Positions 9,696-18,399 of a stretch of 64,000 bases of DNA are shown here, in pieces. This DNA is from Oxalobacteraceae sp. CFBP 8761 (GTDB lineage: Bacteria; Pseudomonadota; Gammaproteobacteria; Burkholderiales; Burkholderiaceae_D). A program made the position numbers and the translations under genes. The notes under the pieces are model-generated. The model ran no database searches. It saw only the letters and a program-made list of their open reading frames with translations, and was not told the origin of the DNA. Position 1 is the stretch's first letter; each line of letters begins with the position of its first letter. Where the stretch lies: assembly GCA_014841595.1 (NCBI GenBank), contig JACYUE010000004.1, positions 273,230-337,229 on the forward strand, given 5' to 3'.

Positions 9696-10759
9696 CAGCC
9701 AAACCTCCGCAGCGCCAGGCCACACGCGACCAGGTAGGCCGGCGCTTCCTGGCGCAGCTGGTGCTCACGCACGCCGGGGCCGAACGCCATATTGTCGAAC
9801 GGCGAAGCCAGGCTGGTGGCGATGCGGGTGCGGCCGGTCACGATGTCCATGATGCCCGGCAGCAGCGCGCAGCCGCCGGCCAGGTAGATGCGGTCGATCC
9901 GGGTGTACGGCGTCGACGTGTAGAAGAACTGGATCGCGCGCGTGACTTCCAGCGCCGCGTTTTCCAGAAACGGCGCGAGCAGGTCGGCGCGGTAGTTTTC
10001 CGGCAGGTCGCCTGCCTTCTTGCGCGTTTCGGCTTCTTCGAACGCCATGCCGTAGGCGCGCACGATGTCCTGCGTGAGCGTGTTGCCGCCGAACGGCTGC
10101 TCGCGCTCGTAGACTGCTTCGCCATTGAACAGCACCGACACGTGGGTGGCCTGGGCGCCGATCTGGAACAGCGCGACGATCTGGTCGCGCATCAGGCCGG
10201 CGGCGTTTTCCAGCGCACTGCGCGCGGCGTACGATTCGATGTCCATCACGGTGGCCAGCAGGCCGGCACCTTCGGCGATGGCGATGCGGTCCTCGACTTT
10301 TTCGCGGCGCGCGGCAGCCAGCATCACTTCCATGTCGTCCGCCGAGTTGAGCGCCGGGCCGATCACGTCGAAGTCGAGGCTGACTTCATCGAGGGCGAAC
10401 GGGATGTACTGGCTGGCTTCGGATTCGACCTGCACTTCGAGCTGGTCTTCCGACAAACCGGCCGGCAGGATGATTTTCTTGGTGATCACGGCGGCCGGCG
10501 GCATGCCCAGCGCGACGTGTTTGGCGCGCGTGCCGCTCTTTTTCCAGACCCGGCGCACGGCGTCGGCCACCTGGTCCATGTTTTCGATATTGCCATCGAC
10601 CACGGCACCGCGCGGCAGCGATTCGGTCGCATAGCGCTCGAGACGCACGAGTCCCTTGCCGGCGTCGGCCAGCTCGACCAGACGAACGCCGGACGTGCTG
10701 ATATCGAGCCCGATCATTGGCGGACTCGACTTTCCAAACAAGGAACCCAGATTGATCAC
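9695..10759 (-). CDS. pilM: Type IV pilus assembly protein PilM (actin-like)
   Basis: 354 aa cytoplasmic actin/FtsA-like ATP-binding protein that docks to PilN. Start chosen at GTG 10759 because AAGGAG lies 6 bases upstream; the protein begins MINLGSLFGK and then IGLDISTSGVRLVEL, the phosphate-1 loop of the family. A second nucleotide-binding segment, IYLAGGCALLPGI, is near the C-terminus. First gene of pilMNOPQ, divergent from mrcA. Confidence 0.95.
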   Translation of the reverse strand: MINLGSLFGKSSPPMIGLDISTSGVRLVELADAGKGLVRLERYATESLPRGAVVDGNIENMDQVADAVRRVWKKSGTRAKHVALGMPPAAVITKKIILPAGLSEDQLEVQVESEASQYIPFALDEVSLDFDVIGPALNSADDMEVMLAAARREKVEDRIAIAEGAGLLATVMDIESYAARSALENAAGLMRDQIVALFQIGAQATHVSVLFNGEAVYEREQPFGGNTLTQDIVRAYGMAFEEAETRKKAGDLPENYRADLLAPFLENAALEVTRAIQFFYTSTPYTRIDRIYLAGGCALLPGIMDIVTGRTRIATSLASPFDNMAFGPGVREHQLRQEAPAYLVACGLALRRFG

Positions 10760-11078
10760 CAAACACTCCTTGACACCGATTGGGGCAGAATCTGGCTGTA
10801 GACGCCCTTGCAAGGGTCGTTGTCGTTAACCAAACACCTGTTATTTTCTTATAAAAATCCGATACTTACGTGAAAGCACCGTCTCGGATCGTAGCAATAA
10901 AGGATGATGCGGGACAAGATATTTCTACTCGGGAACATCAGAATGCGGGGCATGCGCACCACACTTTGCCGATTCGTTGCCAGCTAAATATTGCTCTGTG
11001 GTTCGATTAAGCTCGGGCCAGTATCGGGTGCCAAACTGCTGTCTTATAATGAGGCGGATCAACAAAGCGAAAGTCAGC
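10760..11078. promoter_or_regulatory. Divergent promoter region pilM / mrcA
   Basis: This 319-bp spacer separates the divergent pilM and mrcA genes. Toward mrcA there is a consensus -10 hexamer TATAAT at 11045–11050 with no strong -35; it places transcription start near 11057 and supports ATG 11079 over the upstream ATG 11049. Toward pilM there is TTTCAC–16 bp–TATAAG around 10848–10875 on the minus strand. A perfect 10-bp palindrome CCTTGCAAGG sits at 10808–10817 in the pilM leader. No small gene seen. Confidence 0.45.
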
Positions 11079-13412
11079 ATGAAAGAGAAACAGGCAGCAC
11101 CTTCTTCCTCCTCGAAGTTCAGCCCCAAGCGCCTGATCCTCATCGCATTCGCCAGCCTGTTCGGTCTGGGTGCGATTGGCGTACTCGTGCTCGTGTTCGC
11201 TCTGGCCATGGCGTACCCGAACCTGCCGGCGCTGGACACGATCACCGATTACCGGCCCAAGATGCCACTGCGGATCTTTACGGCCGATAACGTCCTGATC
11301 GGCGAATTCGGCGAAGAGCGCCGCACGCTGGTTCATTTCAAGGACATCCCCGATGTCATGAAGAAGGCCGTGCTGTCGATCGAAGACGACCGCTTCTATG
11401 AACACAGCGGCATCGATTACCTGGGCATCATGCGCGCGGCCTTCCGCAACGCCACCGGCGGCGCGCGCCAGGGCGCATCGACCATCACCCAGCAGGTAGC
11501 GCGCAACTTCTTCCTGTCGTCGGAACAGACCTTCAAGCGCAAGGCGTATGAAGCGATGCTGGCCTGGAAGATCGAGAAGAACCTGTCCAAGGACCAGATC
11601 CTCGAGCTGTACATGAACCAGATCTACCTGGGCCAGCGCGCCTTCGGCTTCCAGTCGGCGGCCCAGATCTACTTCGGCAAGGACCTGCGCGACATCACCG
11701 TGGCCGAAGCGGCCATGCTGGCCGGCCTGCCGAAAGCGCCGTCGGCCTATAACCCCGTGGTCAATCCGACCCGCGCCAAGACGCGCCAGCAGTACATCCT
11801 GGTGCGCATGCACCAGCTGGGCTATATCAGCGACGCGCAGTTTGCCCAGGCCAAGGTCGAGCCACTCAAGATCAAGACCGACAGCGCCGCCTTCGGCGTG
11901 CACGCCGAGTACGTGGCTGAAATGGCGCGCCAGCTGGTCTATGAACAGTTCAAGGAAGACACCTACACGCGCGGCCTGAACGTATTTACCACCATTACCA
12001 AGGCTGACCAGGACGCTGCCTACCTGGCGCTGCGCCGCGGCGTGATGGACTATGAACGCCGCCGTGCCTATCGTGGCCCGGAATCGTTCATCGACCTGCC
12101 ATCGGGTAAAGCGGCGGCCGACGAAGCGATCGAAGCCGAGCTGGCCGAGCATCCGGACAGCGACAACATCATCGCGGCCGTCGTGCTGCAAGCGTCGAGC
12201 ACGCAGGTCCAGGCAGCGATCGCCTCGGGCGAGACGATCACGCTGTCGGGTTCGGGTCTGGCGTTCGCGAAAGCCTGGCTGTCCGACAAAGCTGCGCCGA
12301 ACCGGCGCGTGCGCCGCGGCGCCGTGATCCGCGTGATGCAGGATGACGAATCGAAGTGGCTGATCACGCAGATGCCCGAAGTGGAATCGGCCTTTGTGGC
12401 GGCCAATACCGAAGACGGTGCAATCCGCGCGCTGGTGGGCGGCTTCGACTTCAACCGCAACAAGTTCAACCACGTGACGCAAGCGTGGCGCCAGCCCGGC
12501 TCGTCGTTCAAGCCGTTCATCTATTCGGCCTCGCTCGAGCGCGGGCTGTCGCCAGCCACCATCATCAACGATGCGCCGATCAGTTTCGATGCCGGCCAGA
12601 CGGGGGGCCAGGCGTGGGAACCGAAGAACTACGACAGCAAGTACGATGGCCCGATGACGATGCGCCGCGGTCTGCAGCAGTCGAAGAACATGATCTCGAT
12701 CCGCATCCTGAACAAGATCGGCGCGCGCTACGGCCAGGAATACGCGGCCCGCTTTGGCTTCGAGCCAGAGCGCAATCCGGCCTACCTGACGCTGGCACTG
12801 GGCGCCGGCGCGACCAATCCGCTGCAGATGGCCGGCGCCTACGCGGTGTTTGCCAACGGCGGCTACCGCGTCAGCCCGTACCTGATCTCTAAGGTCACCG
12901 ACAGCGATGGCAAGGTGCTGTCCGAAGCGCGGCCGGCGCGTGCGGGCGATGAAGCGAACCGCGTGATCGATGCGCGCAACGCCTTCCTGATGGACAGCAT
13001 GCTCAAGGACGTGGTCCGCCACGGCACCGCGAACAAGGCGATGGCCCTGAAGCGCACCGACCTGGCCGGCAAGACCGGTACCACCAACGACTCGATCGAC
13101 GCCTGGTTTGCCGGCTACCAGCCAAAGCTGGTGGGCATTGCCTGGATGGGCTACGACAAGCCGCGCAACCTGGGTGCGCGCGAGACCGGCGGCGGCCTGG
13201 CCCTGCCGATCTGGATCGGCTACATGCAAAAGGCGCTGAAAGACCAGCCGATGGTCGAACGCGAGGTGCCCGCGGGCCTGGTGCAGTACGGGTCCGAGTA
13301 CTACTACGCCGAGACGCCGCCGGGCAGCGGTGTCGAAGCGCTCGACGTCGGCCAGCCGCCGCCGGCGCAGCAACAGCAGGAACGTGACGCGGTGAGGAAC
13401 GAGTTGTTCTGA
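11079..13412 (+). CDS. mrcA: Penicillin-binding protein 1A (bifunctional peptidoglycan synthase)
   Basis: 777 aa class A PBP that polymerises and cross-links peptidoglycan. One N-terminal membrane helix (about residues 20–45) precedes the GT51 domain: EDDRFYEH, GASTITQQVARN, KDQILELYMNQIYLG. A middle OB-like segment follows. The transpeptidase has the three active-site motifs SSFK (PGSSFKPF), SKN and KTGT. Start at ATG 11079 (MKEKQAAPSS); the upstream in-frame ATG 11049 would overlap the -10 box. Divergence from pilM is the standard proteobacterial arrangement. Confidence 0.95.
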   Translation: MKEKQAAPSSSSKFSPKRLILIAFASLFGLGAIGVLVLVFALAMAYPNLPALDTITDYRPKMPLRIFTADNVLIGEFGEERRTLVHFKDIPDVMKKAVLSIEDDRFYEHSGIDYLGIMRAAFRNATGGARQGASTITQQVARNFFLSSEQTFKRKAYEAMLAWKIEKNLSKDQILELYMNQIYLGQRAFGFQSAAQIYFGKDLRDITVAEAAMLAGLPKAPSAYNPVVNPTRAKTRQQYILVRMHQLGYISDAQFAQAKVEPLKIKTDSAAFGVHAEYVAEMARQLVYEQFKEDTYTRGLNVFTTITKADQDAAYLALRRGVMDYERRRAYRGPESFIDLPSGKAAADEAIEAELAEHPDSDNIIAAVVLQASSTQVQAAIASGETITLSGSGLAFAKAWLSDKAAPNRRVRRGAVIRVMQDDESKWLITQMPEVESAFVAANTEDGAIRALVGGFDFNRNKFNHVTQAWRQPGSSFKPFIYSASLERGLSPATIINDAPISFDAGQTGGQAWEPKNYDSKYDGPMTMRRGLQQSKNMISIRILNKIGARYGQEYAARFGFEPERNPAYLTLALGAGATNPLQMAGAYAVFANGGYRVSPYLISKVTDSDGKVLSEARPARAGDEANRVIDARNAFLMDSMLKDVVRHGTANKAMALKRTDLAGKTGTTNDSIDAWFAGYQPKLVGIAWMGYDKPRNLGARETGGGLALPIWIGYMQKALKDQPMVEREVPAGLVQYGSEYYYAETPPGSGVEALDVGQPPPAQQQQERDAVRNELF

Positions 13413-13430
13413 TCACCCGGGCATGAAACG

Positions 13431-13461
13431 ACAAAGGCGGCCAAAGGCCGCCTTTGTTTTT
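13431..13461 (+). terminator. Rho-independent terminator after mrcA
   Basis: A 12-bp perfect stem (ACAAAGGCGGCC / GGCCGCCTTTGT) with an AAA loop is followed by TTTT. It lies between convergent mrcA and cyaY, 19 bp after the mrcA stop and 15 bp from the cyaY stop. Confidence 0.88.
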
Positions 13462-13475
13462 AGTGCGAGATCGCG

Positions 13476-13805
13476 TTACACCAGGTTGACCGGCGCCCCG
13501 CCCTGCTCGCTCGCATAGCGCCCGAGCGCCGCGAAGAACTCGCTGTCGTCGCGCGTGTTGCGCCATTCGTCGCCCACGCGCTTGTAGTGGTAGCCACCCG
13601 AACGTGCGGCCAGCCACATCTCTTGCAGCGGCGCCTGGCTGTTGATGATGATCTTGGTGCCGTTGTCGATGAACTCGATTTCGAGCACGTTGCCGCTGCG
13701 CTTGCACTCGACGTCGACGATGTCTTCGTCGTTCAGGCGATCGAAGGCGGTTTCGATCCGTTTCAGGGTCAGGTCGGCCAGGTCCAAAAATTCGGTTTCG
13801 GTCAT
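13476..13805 (-). CDS. cyaY: Frataxin homologue CyaY
   Basis: 109 aa iron-binding regulator of Fe-S cluster assembly. The start at ATG 13805 has GGAG six bases upstream; the upstream TTG at 13817 is less likely. The acidic first helix (ETEFLDLADLTLKRIETAFDRL, with DEDIVDVE after it) and the beta-sheet core (GNVLEIEFIDNGTKIIINSQ, QEMWLAARSGGYHY) match the family, as does the length. Divergent from lptM with 40 bp between the starts. Confidence 0.93.
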   Translation of the reverse strand: MTETEFLDLADLTLKRIETAFDRLNDEDIVDVECKRSGNVLEIEFIDNGTKIIINSQAPLQEMWLAARSGGYHYKRVGDEWRNTRDDSEFFAALGRYASEQGGAPVNLV

Positions 13806-13845
13806 GCTACACTCCAAATCTGCTAATCAAACCTTGATTCTAATC

Positions 13846-14028
13846 GTGAAGTCCTCCCTCGCGCTTCCTTTCGGCGCTGCGCTGCTCGCCTCGGCCCTCG
13901 CCGGCTGCGGCCAGACCGGCCCGCTGTACATGCCCAACCCACCTGCCAGGCCCGTGCCGGTCGTCGTCGACCAGCCCGCCCAGCCCGTCCCGTCGAACAA
14001 TGCGTCCACCCCGGCGCCGTACCGCTAA
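13846..14028 (+). CDS. lptM: Small lipoprotein LptM (YifL-like)
   Basis: 60 aa from GTG 13846. The signal peptide ends in lipobox LAGC (about Cys21) followed immediately by GQTGPLYMP, the conserved LptM signature, and a proline-rich tail. In E. coli LptM helps the LPS translocon LptDE mature by mimicking LPS. It sits between cyaY and lysA, a position conserved across many proteobacteria. The start codon has no strong ribosome site. Confidence 0.85.
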   Translation: MKSSLALPFGAALLASALAGCGQTGPLYMPNPPARPVPVVVDQPAQPVPSNNASTPAPYR

Positions 14029-14057
14029 CCGTCCGCTTCCACCTTCGTTCCTACCCT

Positions 14058-15335
14058 ATGCCCCATTTCTTGTACCAGGACGGCGTGCTGCACGCCGAAG
14101 GCGTTTCCCTGTCCGCCATCGCCGATGAATTCGGCACGCCGACCTATGTCTATTCCAAGGCCACGCTGCTCGAGAACTTCAACGCCTACCAGGACGCCTG
14201 CGCCGGCCGCGACGCGCTGGTCTGCTATGCGATGAAGGCCAACTCGAACCTCGCCGTACTCGACCTGCTGGCGCGCCAGGGCGCGGGCTTCGACATCGTC
14301 TCGGGCGGCGAACTGCTGCGCGTGATCGCTGCCGGCGGCGATCCGGGCAAGACCATTTTCTCGGGCGTGGGCAAGACCGAGGCCGAGATGACGCTGGCGC
14401 TCGAAAAAGGGATCCTGTGCTTCAACGTGGAATCGATCCCCGAACTGCACCGCCTGAACGCCGTGGCCGGCAAACTCGGCATGCGCGCGCCGGTCTCGCT
14501 GCGCGTGAACCCGAACGTGGACGCCAAGACCCACCCGTACATCGCCACCGGCCTGAAGGCCAATAAATTCGGCGTCGCGTTCGATGAAGCCCTCGACACC
14601 TACCGCGCAGCCGCTGCGCTGCCACACCTGGACGTGGTCGGCATCGACTGCCATATCGGCTCGCAGCTGCTGGACGACGCACCGTTGCTCGAGGCGCTCG
14701 ACAAGCTGATCGACCTGATCGACACGCTGCACGCCGAAGGCATCCACCTGCACCACCTGGACATCGGCGGCGGCATCGGCGTCGACTACGGCGTGGCCGG
14801 CGACGCGCCGCCAGTGCCGGTGGGCGACTACCTCGGCCGCCTGTTCGCGCGCATCGACGCCTGGCGCGCAGCAAAGTACGACGGCCAGCCACTCAAGGTG
14901 ATCTTCGAGCCGGGCCGCTCGATCGTTGCCGAGGCCGGCGTGCTGCTCACGCGCGTGGAATACCTCAAACCTGGCGCCGAGAAGAACTTCTGCATCGTTG
15001 ACGCTGCGATGAACGACATGATGCGTCCGACGCTGTACGGGGCCTGGATGGGCCTGCAGGCAGTAACGCAGCGCGAGAGCGAAGCACTGATGTGGGATGT
15101 CGTGGGACCAATCTGCGAATCGGGCGACTGGCTGGCACGCGAGCGCGAGCTGGCATTGGAACCGGGCGACCTGCTGGCCATGATGACGGCCGGCGCCTAC
15201 GGCATGACAATGGCGTCGAACTACAACACGCGCGGCCGCGCAGCCGAAGTGATCGTCGACGGCGACACCATCCACCTGGTACGCCGCCGCGAAACACCCG
15301 CCGAGACCTTCGCGCTCGAAACGCTCATCAAATAA
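14058..15335 (+). CDS. lysA: Diaminopimelate decarboxylase
   Basis: Last step of lysine synthesis: meso-DAP to L-lysine, PLP-dependent. 425 aa alanine-racemase-like TIM barrel plus beta domain. The PLP lysine is in [30 protein letters not shown] and the CESGDWLA active-site Cys region are all present, with [12 protein letters not shown] near the C-terminus. It lies 29 bp after lptM. The 3' side is a palindromic repeat element (15345–15482) that separates it from convergent msrQ. Confidence 0.97.
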   Translation: MPHFLYQDGVLHAEGVSLSAIADEFGTPTYVYSKATLLENFNAYQDACAGRDALVCYAMKANSNLAVLDLLARQGAGFDIVSGGELLRVIAAGGDPGKTIFSGVGKTEAEMTLALEKGILCFNVESIPELHRLNAVAGKLGMRAPVSLRVNPNVDAKTHPYIATGLKANKFGVAFDEALDTYRAAAALPHLDVVGIDCHIGSQLLDDAPLLEALDKLIDLIDTLHAEGIHLHHLDIGGGIGVDYGVAGDAPPVPVGDYLGRLFARIDAWRAAKYDGQPLKVIFEPGRSIVAEAGVLLTRVEYLKPGAEKNFCIVDAAMNDMMRPTLYGAWMGLQAVTQRESEALMWDVVGPICESGDWLARERELALEPGDLLAMMTAGAYGMTMASNYNTRGRAAEVIVDGDTIHLVRRRETPAETFALETLIK

Positions 15336-15344
15336 AAAAAAGCC

Positions 15345-15482
15345 GGGGTCAGGTCTGACATTCGGACACGACCTCAGCTTTAGCCAGTTCCAATCTTTCC
15401 TGCCAGCAGTAGCATCGCGCGGTGCCAGCTAGTTCCGACCAAGAGACTGTCGAGGTCGTGTCCGAATGTCAGACCTGACCCC
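15345..15482. repeat. MITE/REP-like palindromic element, copy 1 (perfect 31-bp inverted repeats)
   Basis: The left arm 15345–15375 begins GGGGTCAGGTCTGACATTCG. The right arm 15452–15482 is its exact reverse complement over 31 bp. The 76-bp centre contains CGGTGCCAGCTAGT, part of which recurs in copy 2. It lies between convergent lysA and msrQ. There is no coding capacity and no transposase nearby. Comparable GGGTCAGGTCTGACA palindromes are, to my knowledge, associated with REP-type elements; the mobilising enzyme is not in this window. Confidence 0.85.
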
Positions 15483-15503
15483 CGCTGTTCTGCCCCCCGC
15501 TGT

Positions 15504-16124
15504 TCAGGCGCGCACGGCTTGCTGCTTGCGCCTGAAGTGCCAGAACACCCGCAACCCCAGCAGCAGCGCAATGATCGATCCGAAGATGATCGGTCTGGCG
15601 AAATCGTTCTTGCCCTCTTTCATCCACCAGAAATGCAGGATCGACAGCGGTGCGATCACGTAGATCAGGCGGTGCAGCCACTGCCAGCGCTTGCCACCCA
15701 GGCGCTTGATCATCGCGTTGGTCGAGGTTGCCGCCAGCGGAATGAGCAGCACGAAGGCAATGAAGCCCACCAGGATGAACGGGCGCTTGATGACGTCGGC
15801 CAGCATTGCCGGCACGTCGAAGAAGTGGTCGAACCACAGGAACGCGGTGAAGTGCACGAATGCGTAGAAAAACATGAACAGGCCGATCATGCGGCGCAGC
15901 TTGACGAGCCAGTTCCAGCCGGTCAGGTGCCGCAGCGGCGTCACCGCCAGCGTGATGCACAGGAAGTACAGCGCCCATTCGCCGCTGCCCTTGGTGATTG
16001 CCGCCAGTGGATCCGAAAAGCTGCCGCTGGCAGTGCCCCACACCAGGCGCGCGAAGGGGATCAACGCCAACACGAACACCAGCGCCTTGACCCACCCGAC
16101 CTGTTTGCTGTTCAACCCTGCCAT
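15504..16124 (-). CDS. msrQ: Haem-binding membrane subunit MsrQ of the periplasmic methionine sulfoxide reductase
   Basis: 206 aa inner-membrane b-type haem protein that passes electrons to MsrP. About six hydrophobic helices of the ferric-reductase-like fold; likely haem-ligand His residues occur in YAFVHFTAFLWFDH, WLHRLIYV and ILHFWW. The ATG shares one base with the msrP stop (TGATG). The 3' end abuts the palindromic repeat. Confidence 0.93.
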   Translation of the reverse strand: MAGLNSKQVGWVKALVFVLALIPFARLVWGTASGSFSDPLAAITKGSGEWALYFLCITLAVTPLRHLTGWNWLVKLRRMIGLFMFFYAFVHFTAFLWFDHFFDVPAMLADVIKRPFILVGFIAFVLLIPLAATSTNAMIKRLGGKRWQWLHRLIYVIAPLSILHFWWMKEGKNDFARPIIFGSIIALLLGLRVFWHFRRKQQAVRA

Positions 16125-17101
16125 CAGAAATAACGCTTCAGATCCAGGCCGGTATACAGCGACGACACCTGGTCATAGCCATTGAACATCAGGGTCTTGC
16201 GCTTTGGTGCAAACAGGCCCGATTCACCAATGCGGCGCTCGCTGGCCTGCGACCAGCGCGGGTGGTCCACGTTCGGATTCACGTTCGAGAAAAAGCCGTA
16301 TTCGCGCGGCGCCATGTCGTTCCAGGCGGTCTTGGGCTGGCGTGAGAGCAGGCGGATGCGCACCAGCGACTTGGCCGACTTGAAACCGTACTTCCATGGC
16401 ACGACGAGGCGCACCGGCGCGCCGTTCTGGTTCGGCAGCACCTGGCCATACATGCCCATCGTGAGCATCGTCAGCGGGTGCATGGCTTCGTCGATGCGCA
16501 AACCCTCGACGTACGGCCAGTCGAGCACGCCACTACGCAGACCCGGCATCTGCTTGGCGTCGGCCAGCGTCGTGAATTCGACGAACTTGGCGTTGCCAGT
16601 CGGTTCCACCTGCTTGAGCAGGTTCGACAACGAATAGCCGACCCATGGAATGACCATCGACCAGCCTTCGACGCAGCGCAGGCGGTACACGCGTTCCTCT
16701 AACGGCGCGAGTTTCAGCAGGCTGTCGATGTCGAGCGTCAGGGGCTTCTTGACCTCACCCTCGATGCGCACGGTCCAGGGCCGCGTACGCAGCGTGTGCG
16801 CGTTCTCGGCCGGATCGCCCTTGTCGAGGCCAAACTCATAGAAATTGTTGTAGCCGGCAGCGTCCTTGAATGGCGTCTGCTTTTCGTCGGTCGACAGCGC
16901 CACATTGGCGCGCGCCGCGAGCTTCTGGCCAGCGGTCTGGGCGAAGGCTTCGCGGTTGGCCATCTCCCAGACGCCGCTGCCGACGGCGGCCGTGGCGGCC
17001 ATGCGCGTAATGAATTCACGCCGGCCGGTATAGATCTCTTGCGGCGTGATTTCGGAAGGGTACGGAAGATCGAGTCCGTTGGGATTGCGTTTGAAGAGCA
17101 T
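16124..17101 (-). CDS. msrP: Periplasmic methionine sulfoxide reductase catalytic subunit MsrP
   Basis: Molybdopterin enzyme that repairs oxidised methionines in envelope proteins. 325 aa from ATG 17101, preceded by GAGG at good distance; an in-frame GTG at 17131 would add 10 residues. The Tat signal [10 protein letters not shown] is followed by the oxidoreductase domain. The molybdenum-ligand Cys is in [15 protein letters not shown], and [15 protein letters not shown] is the conserved cofactor-binding stretch. Forms an operon with msrQ. Confidence 0.94.
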   Translation of the reverse strand: MLFKRNPNGLDLPYPSEITPQEIYTGRREFITRMAATAAVGSGVWEMANREAFAQTAGQKLAARANVALSTDEKQTPFKDAAGYNNFYEFGLDKGDPAENAHTLRTRPWTVRIEGEVKKPLTLDIDSLLKLAPLEERVYRLRCVEGWSMVIPWVGYSLSNLLKQVEPTGNAKFVEFTTLADAKQMPGLRSGVLDWPYVEGLRIDEAMHPLTMLTMGMYGQVLPNQNGAPVRLVVPWKYGFKSAKSLVRIRLLSRQPKTAWNDMAPREYGFFSNVNPNVDHPRWSQASERRIGESGLFAPKRKTLMFNGYDQVSSLYTGLDLKRYF

Positions 17102-17197
17102 GGCTGGCCTCGCGAGCTTGGGAAGCTTCACATTACACGAAGTTCCCTTAAGCTTGCGTTAGGCGGCCAACACTATCGGGTCAGCGCCCGCCCGTCT

Positions 17198-18376
17198 TTA
17201 CAGCTCGCCGTACGAGTGCAGACCCGACAGGAACATGTTCACGCCCAGGAACGCAAACGTGGTCACCAGCAAGCCAACCACCGCCCACCAGGCCGCGACA
17301 CGGCCGCGCAGGCCCGTCATCAGGCGCATGTGCAGCCACGCCGCGTAGTTCAGCCACACGATCAGCGCCCACGTCTCTTTCGGATCCCACGACCAGTAGC
17401 CACCCCACGCTTCAGCGGCCCACAGCGCGCCGAGAATGGTGGCGACGGTGAAGAACGCGAAACCGACCGAGATCGACTTGTACATCACGTCGTCGAGCAC
17501 CTCGAGCGAAGGCAGGCGGTCGACCAGCATGCCGTGCGATTTGAGCAGATAGGCCGACGCGACCATCGCGGCCAGCGCAAAGGTGCCATAGCCGATGAAG
17601 TTGGCCGGCACGTGGATTTTCATCCACCAGCTCTGCAGCGCCGGCACGAGCGGCTGGATCTGGGCAGCGTCGCGCGAGACCGTGTACCACAGCAGGAAGC
17701 CAACGGCGGCGCCGATGATCAGCATCACGAACGGGCCCAGCTGGCGCGTGGCGTAGTGTTCTTCGTAATACAGGTGGAACAGCGCGGTGATGATGGCAAA
17801 CAGGATGAACACTTCGTACAGGTTCGACACCGGAATGTGGCCGACATCCGGGCCGATCAGGTACGACTCGTACCAGCGCACCATCATGCCGACCGCGCCG
17901 ATCACGACCGCGGCCCAGCACAGCGCAGCACCCACGCCGCCGCCGAACTTGCCGCGGCTTACCAGGCCAACCCAGTAGAACACGGTCGAGAACACGAACA
18001 GCGCGCTCATCCACAGGATGGCCGACTGGCTCGACAGCATGTATTTGAGGAAGAATTTCTGCTCGGCAGCGGCAAGGTTGCCGTCGTACAGCGCGATGGC
18101 GCCCAGCGACAGCACGGCGACCAGCAGCAGCAGCCAGCGCATCGGCTTCCAGTACCAGCCCAGCACGGCAAACACGGGCGCCGTGCACACCAGGATCACC
18201 TCTTCATAGATGTCCATGAAATGGCCGTACCGGTTCAGCGCGAACAGTGCTGCGGCGCACAGGGCAAGCGCGTACAGCCAGTCGAGCGCACCCAGGCGGC
18301 GGAAATAGCCGGGCGCTTCCTGATATTGGTCGGTCGAGCGCGCCGGGGCGCCAGTCTTTGGTTGTGACAGTTCCAT
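17198..18376 (-). CDS. ccsB: Cytochrome c biogenesis protein CcsB/CcsA (System II haem handling)
   Basis: 392 aa polytopic membrane protein with about eight helices. The WWD haem-binding motif is present (WGGYWSWDPKETWAL), with flanking His residues in KIHVPANFIGY and WLHMRL. Together with ResB it exports haem and attaches it to apocytochromes c. It follows resB with 23 bp between them; the downstream spacer to msrP is about 96 bp. Confidence 0.93.
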   Translation of the reverse strand: MELSQPKTGAPARSTDQYQEAPGYFRRLGALDWLYALALCAAALFALNRYGHFMDIYEEVILVCTAPVFAVLGWYWKPMRWLLLLVAVLSLGAIALYDGNLAAAEQKFFLKYMLSSQSAILWMSALFVFSTVFYWVGLVSRGKFGGGVGAALCWAAVVIGAVGMMVRWYESYLIGPDVGHIPVSNLYEVFILFAIITALFHLYYEEHYATRQLGPFVMLIIGAAVGFLLWYTVSRDAAQIQPLVPALQSWWMKIHVPANFIGYGTFALAAMVASAYLLKSHGMLVDRLPSLEVLDDVMYKSISVGFAFFTVATILGALWAAEAWGGYWSWDPKETWALIVWLNYAAWLHMRLMTGLRGRVAAWWAVVGLLVTTFAFLGVNMFLSGLHSYGEL

Positions 18377-18399
18377 TGTTTTCTCCAGGCCCGCGCAGC

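Noticed and set aside
13642..13845. N-terminal extension of the lptM frame
   Set aside because: The lipobox must be close to the N-terminus, and the extension runs antisense to cyaY.
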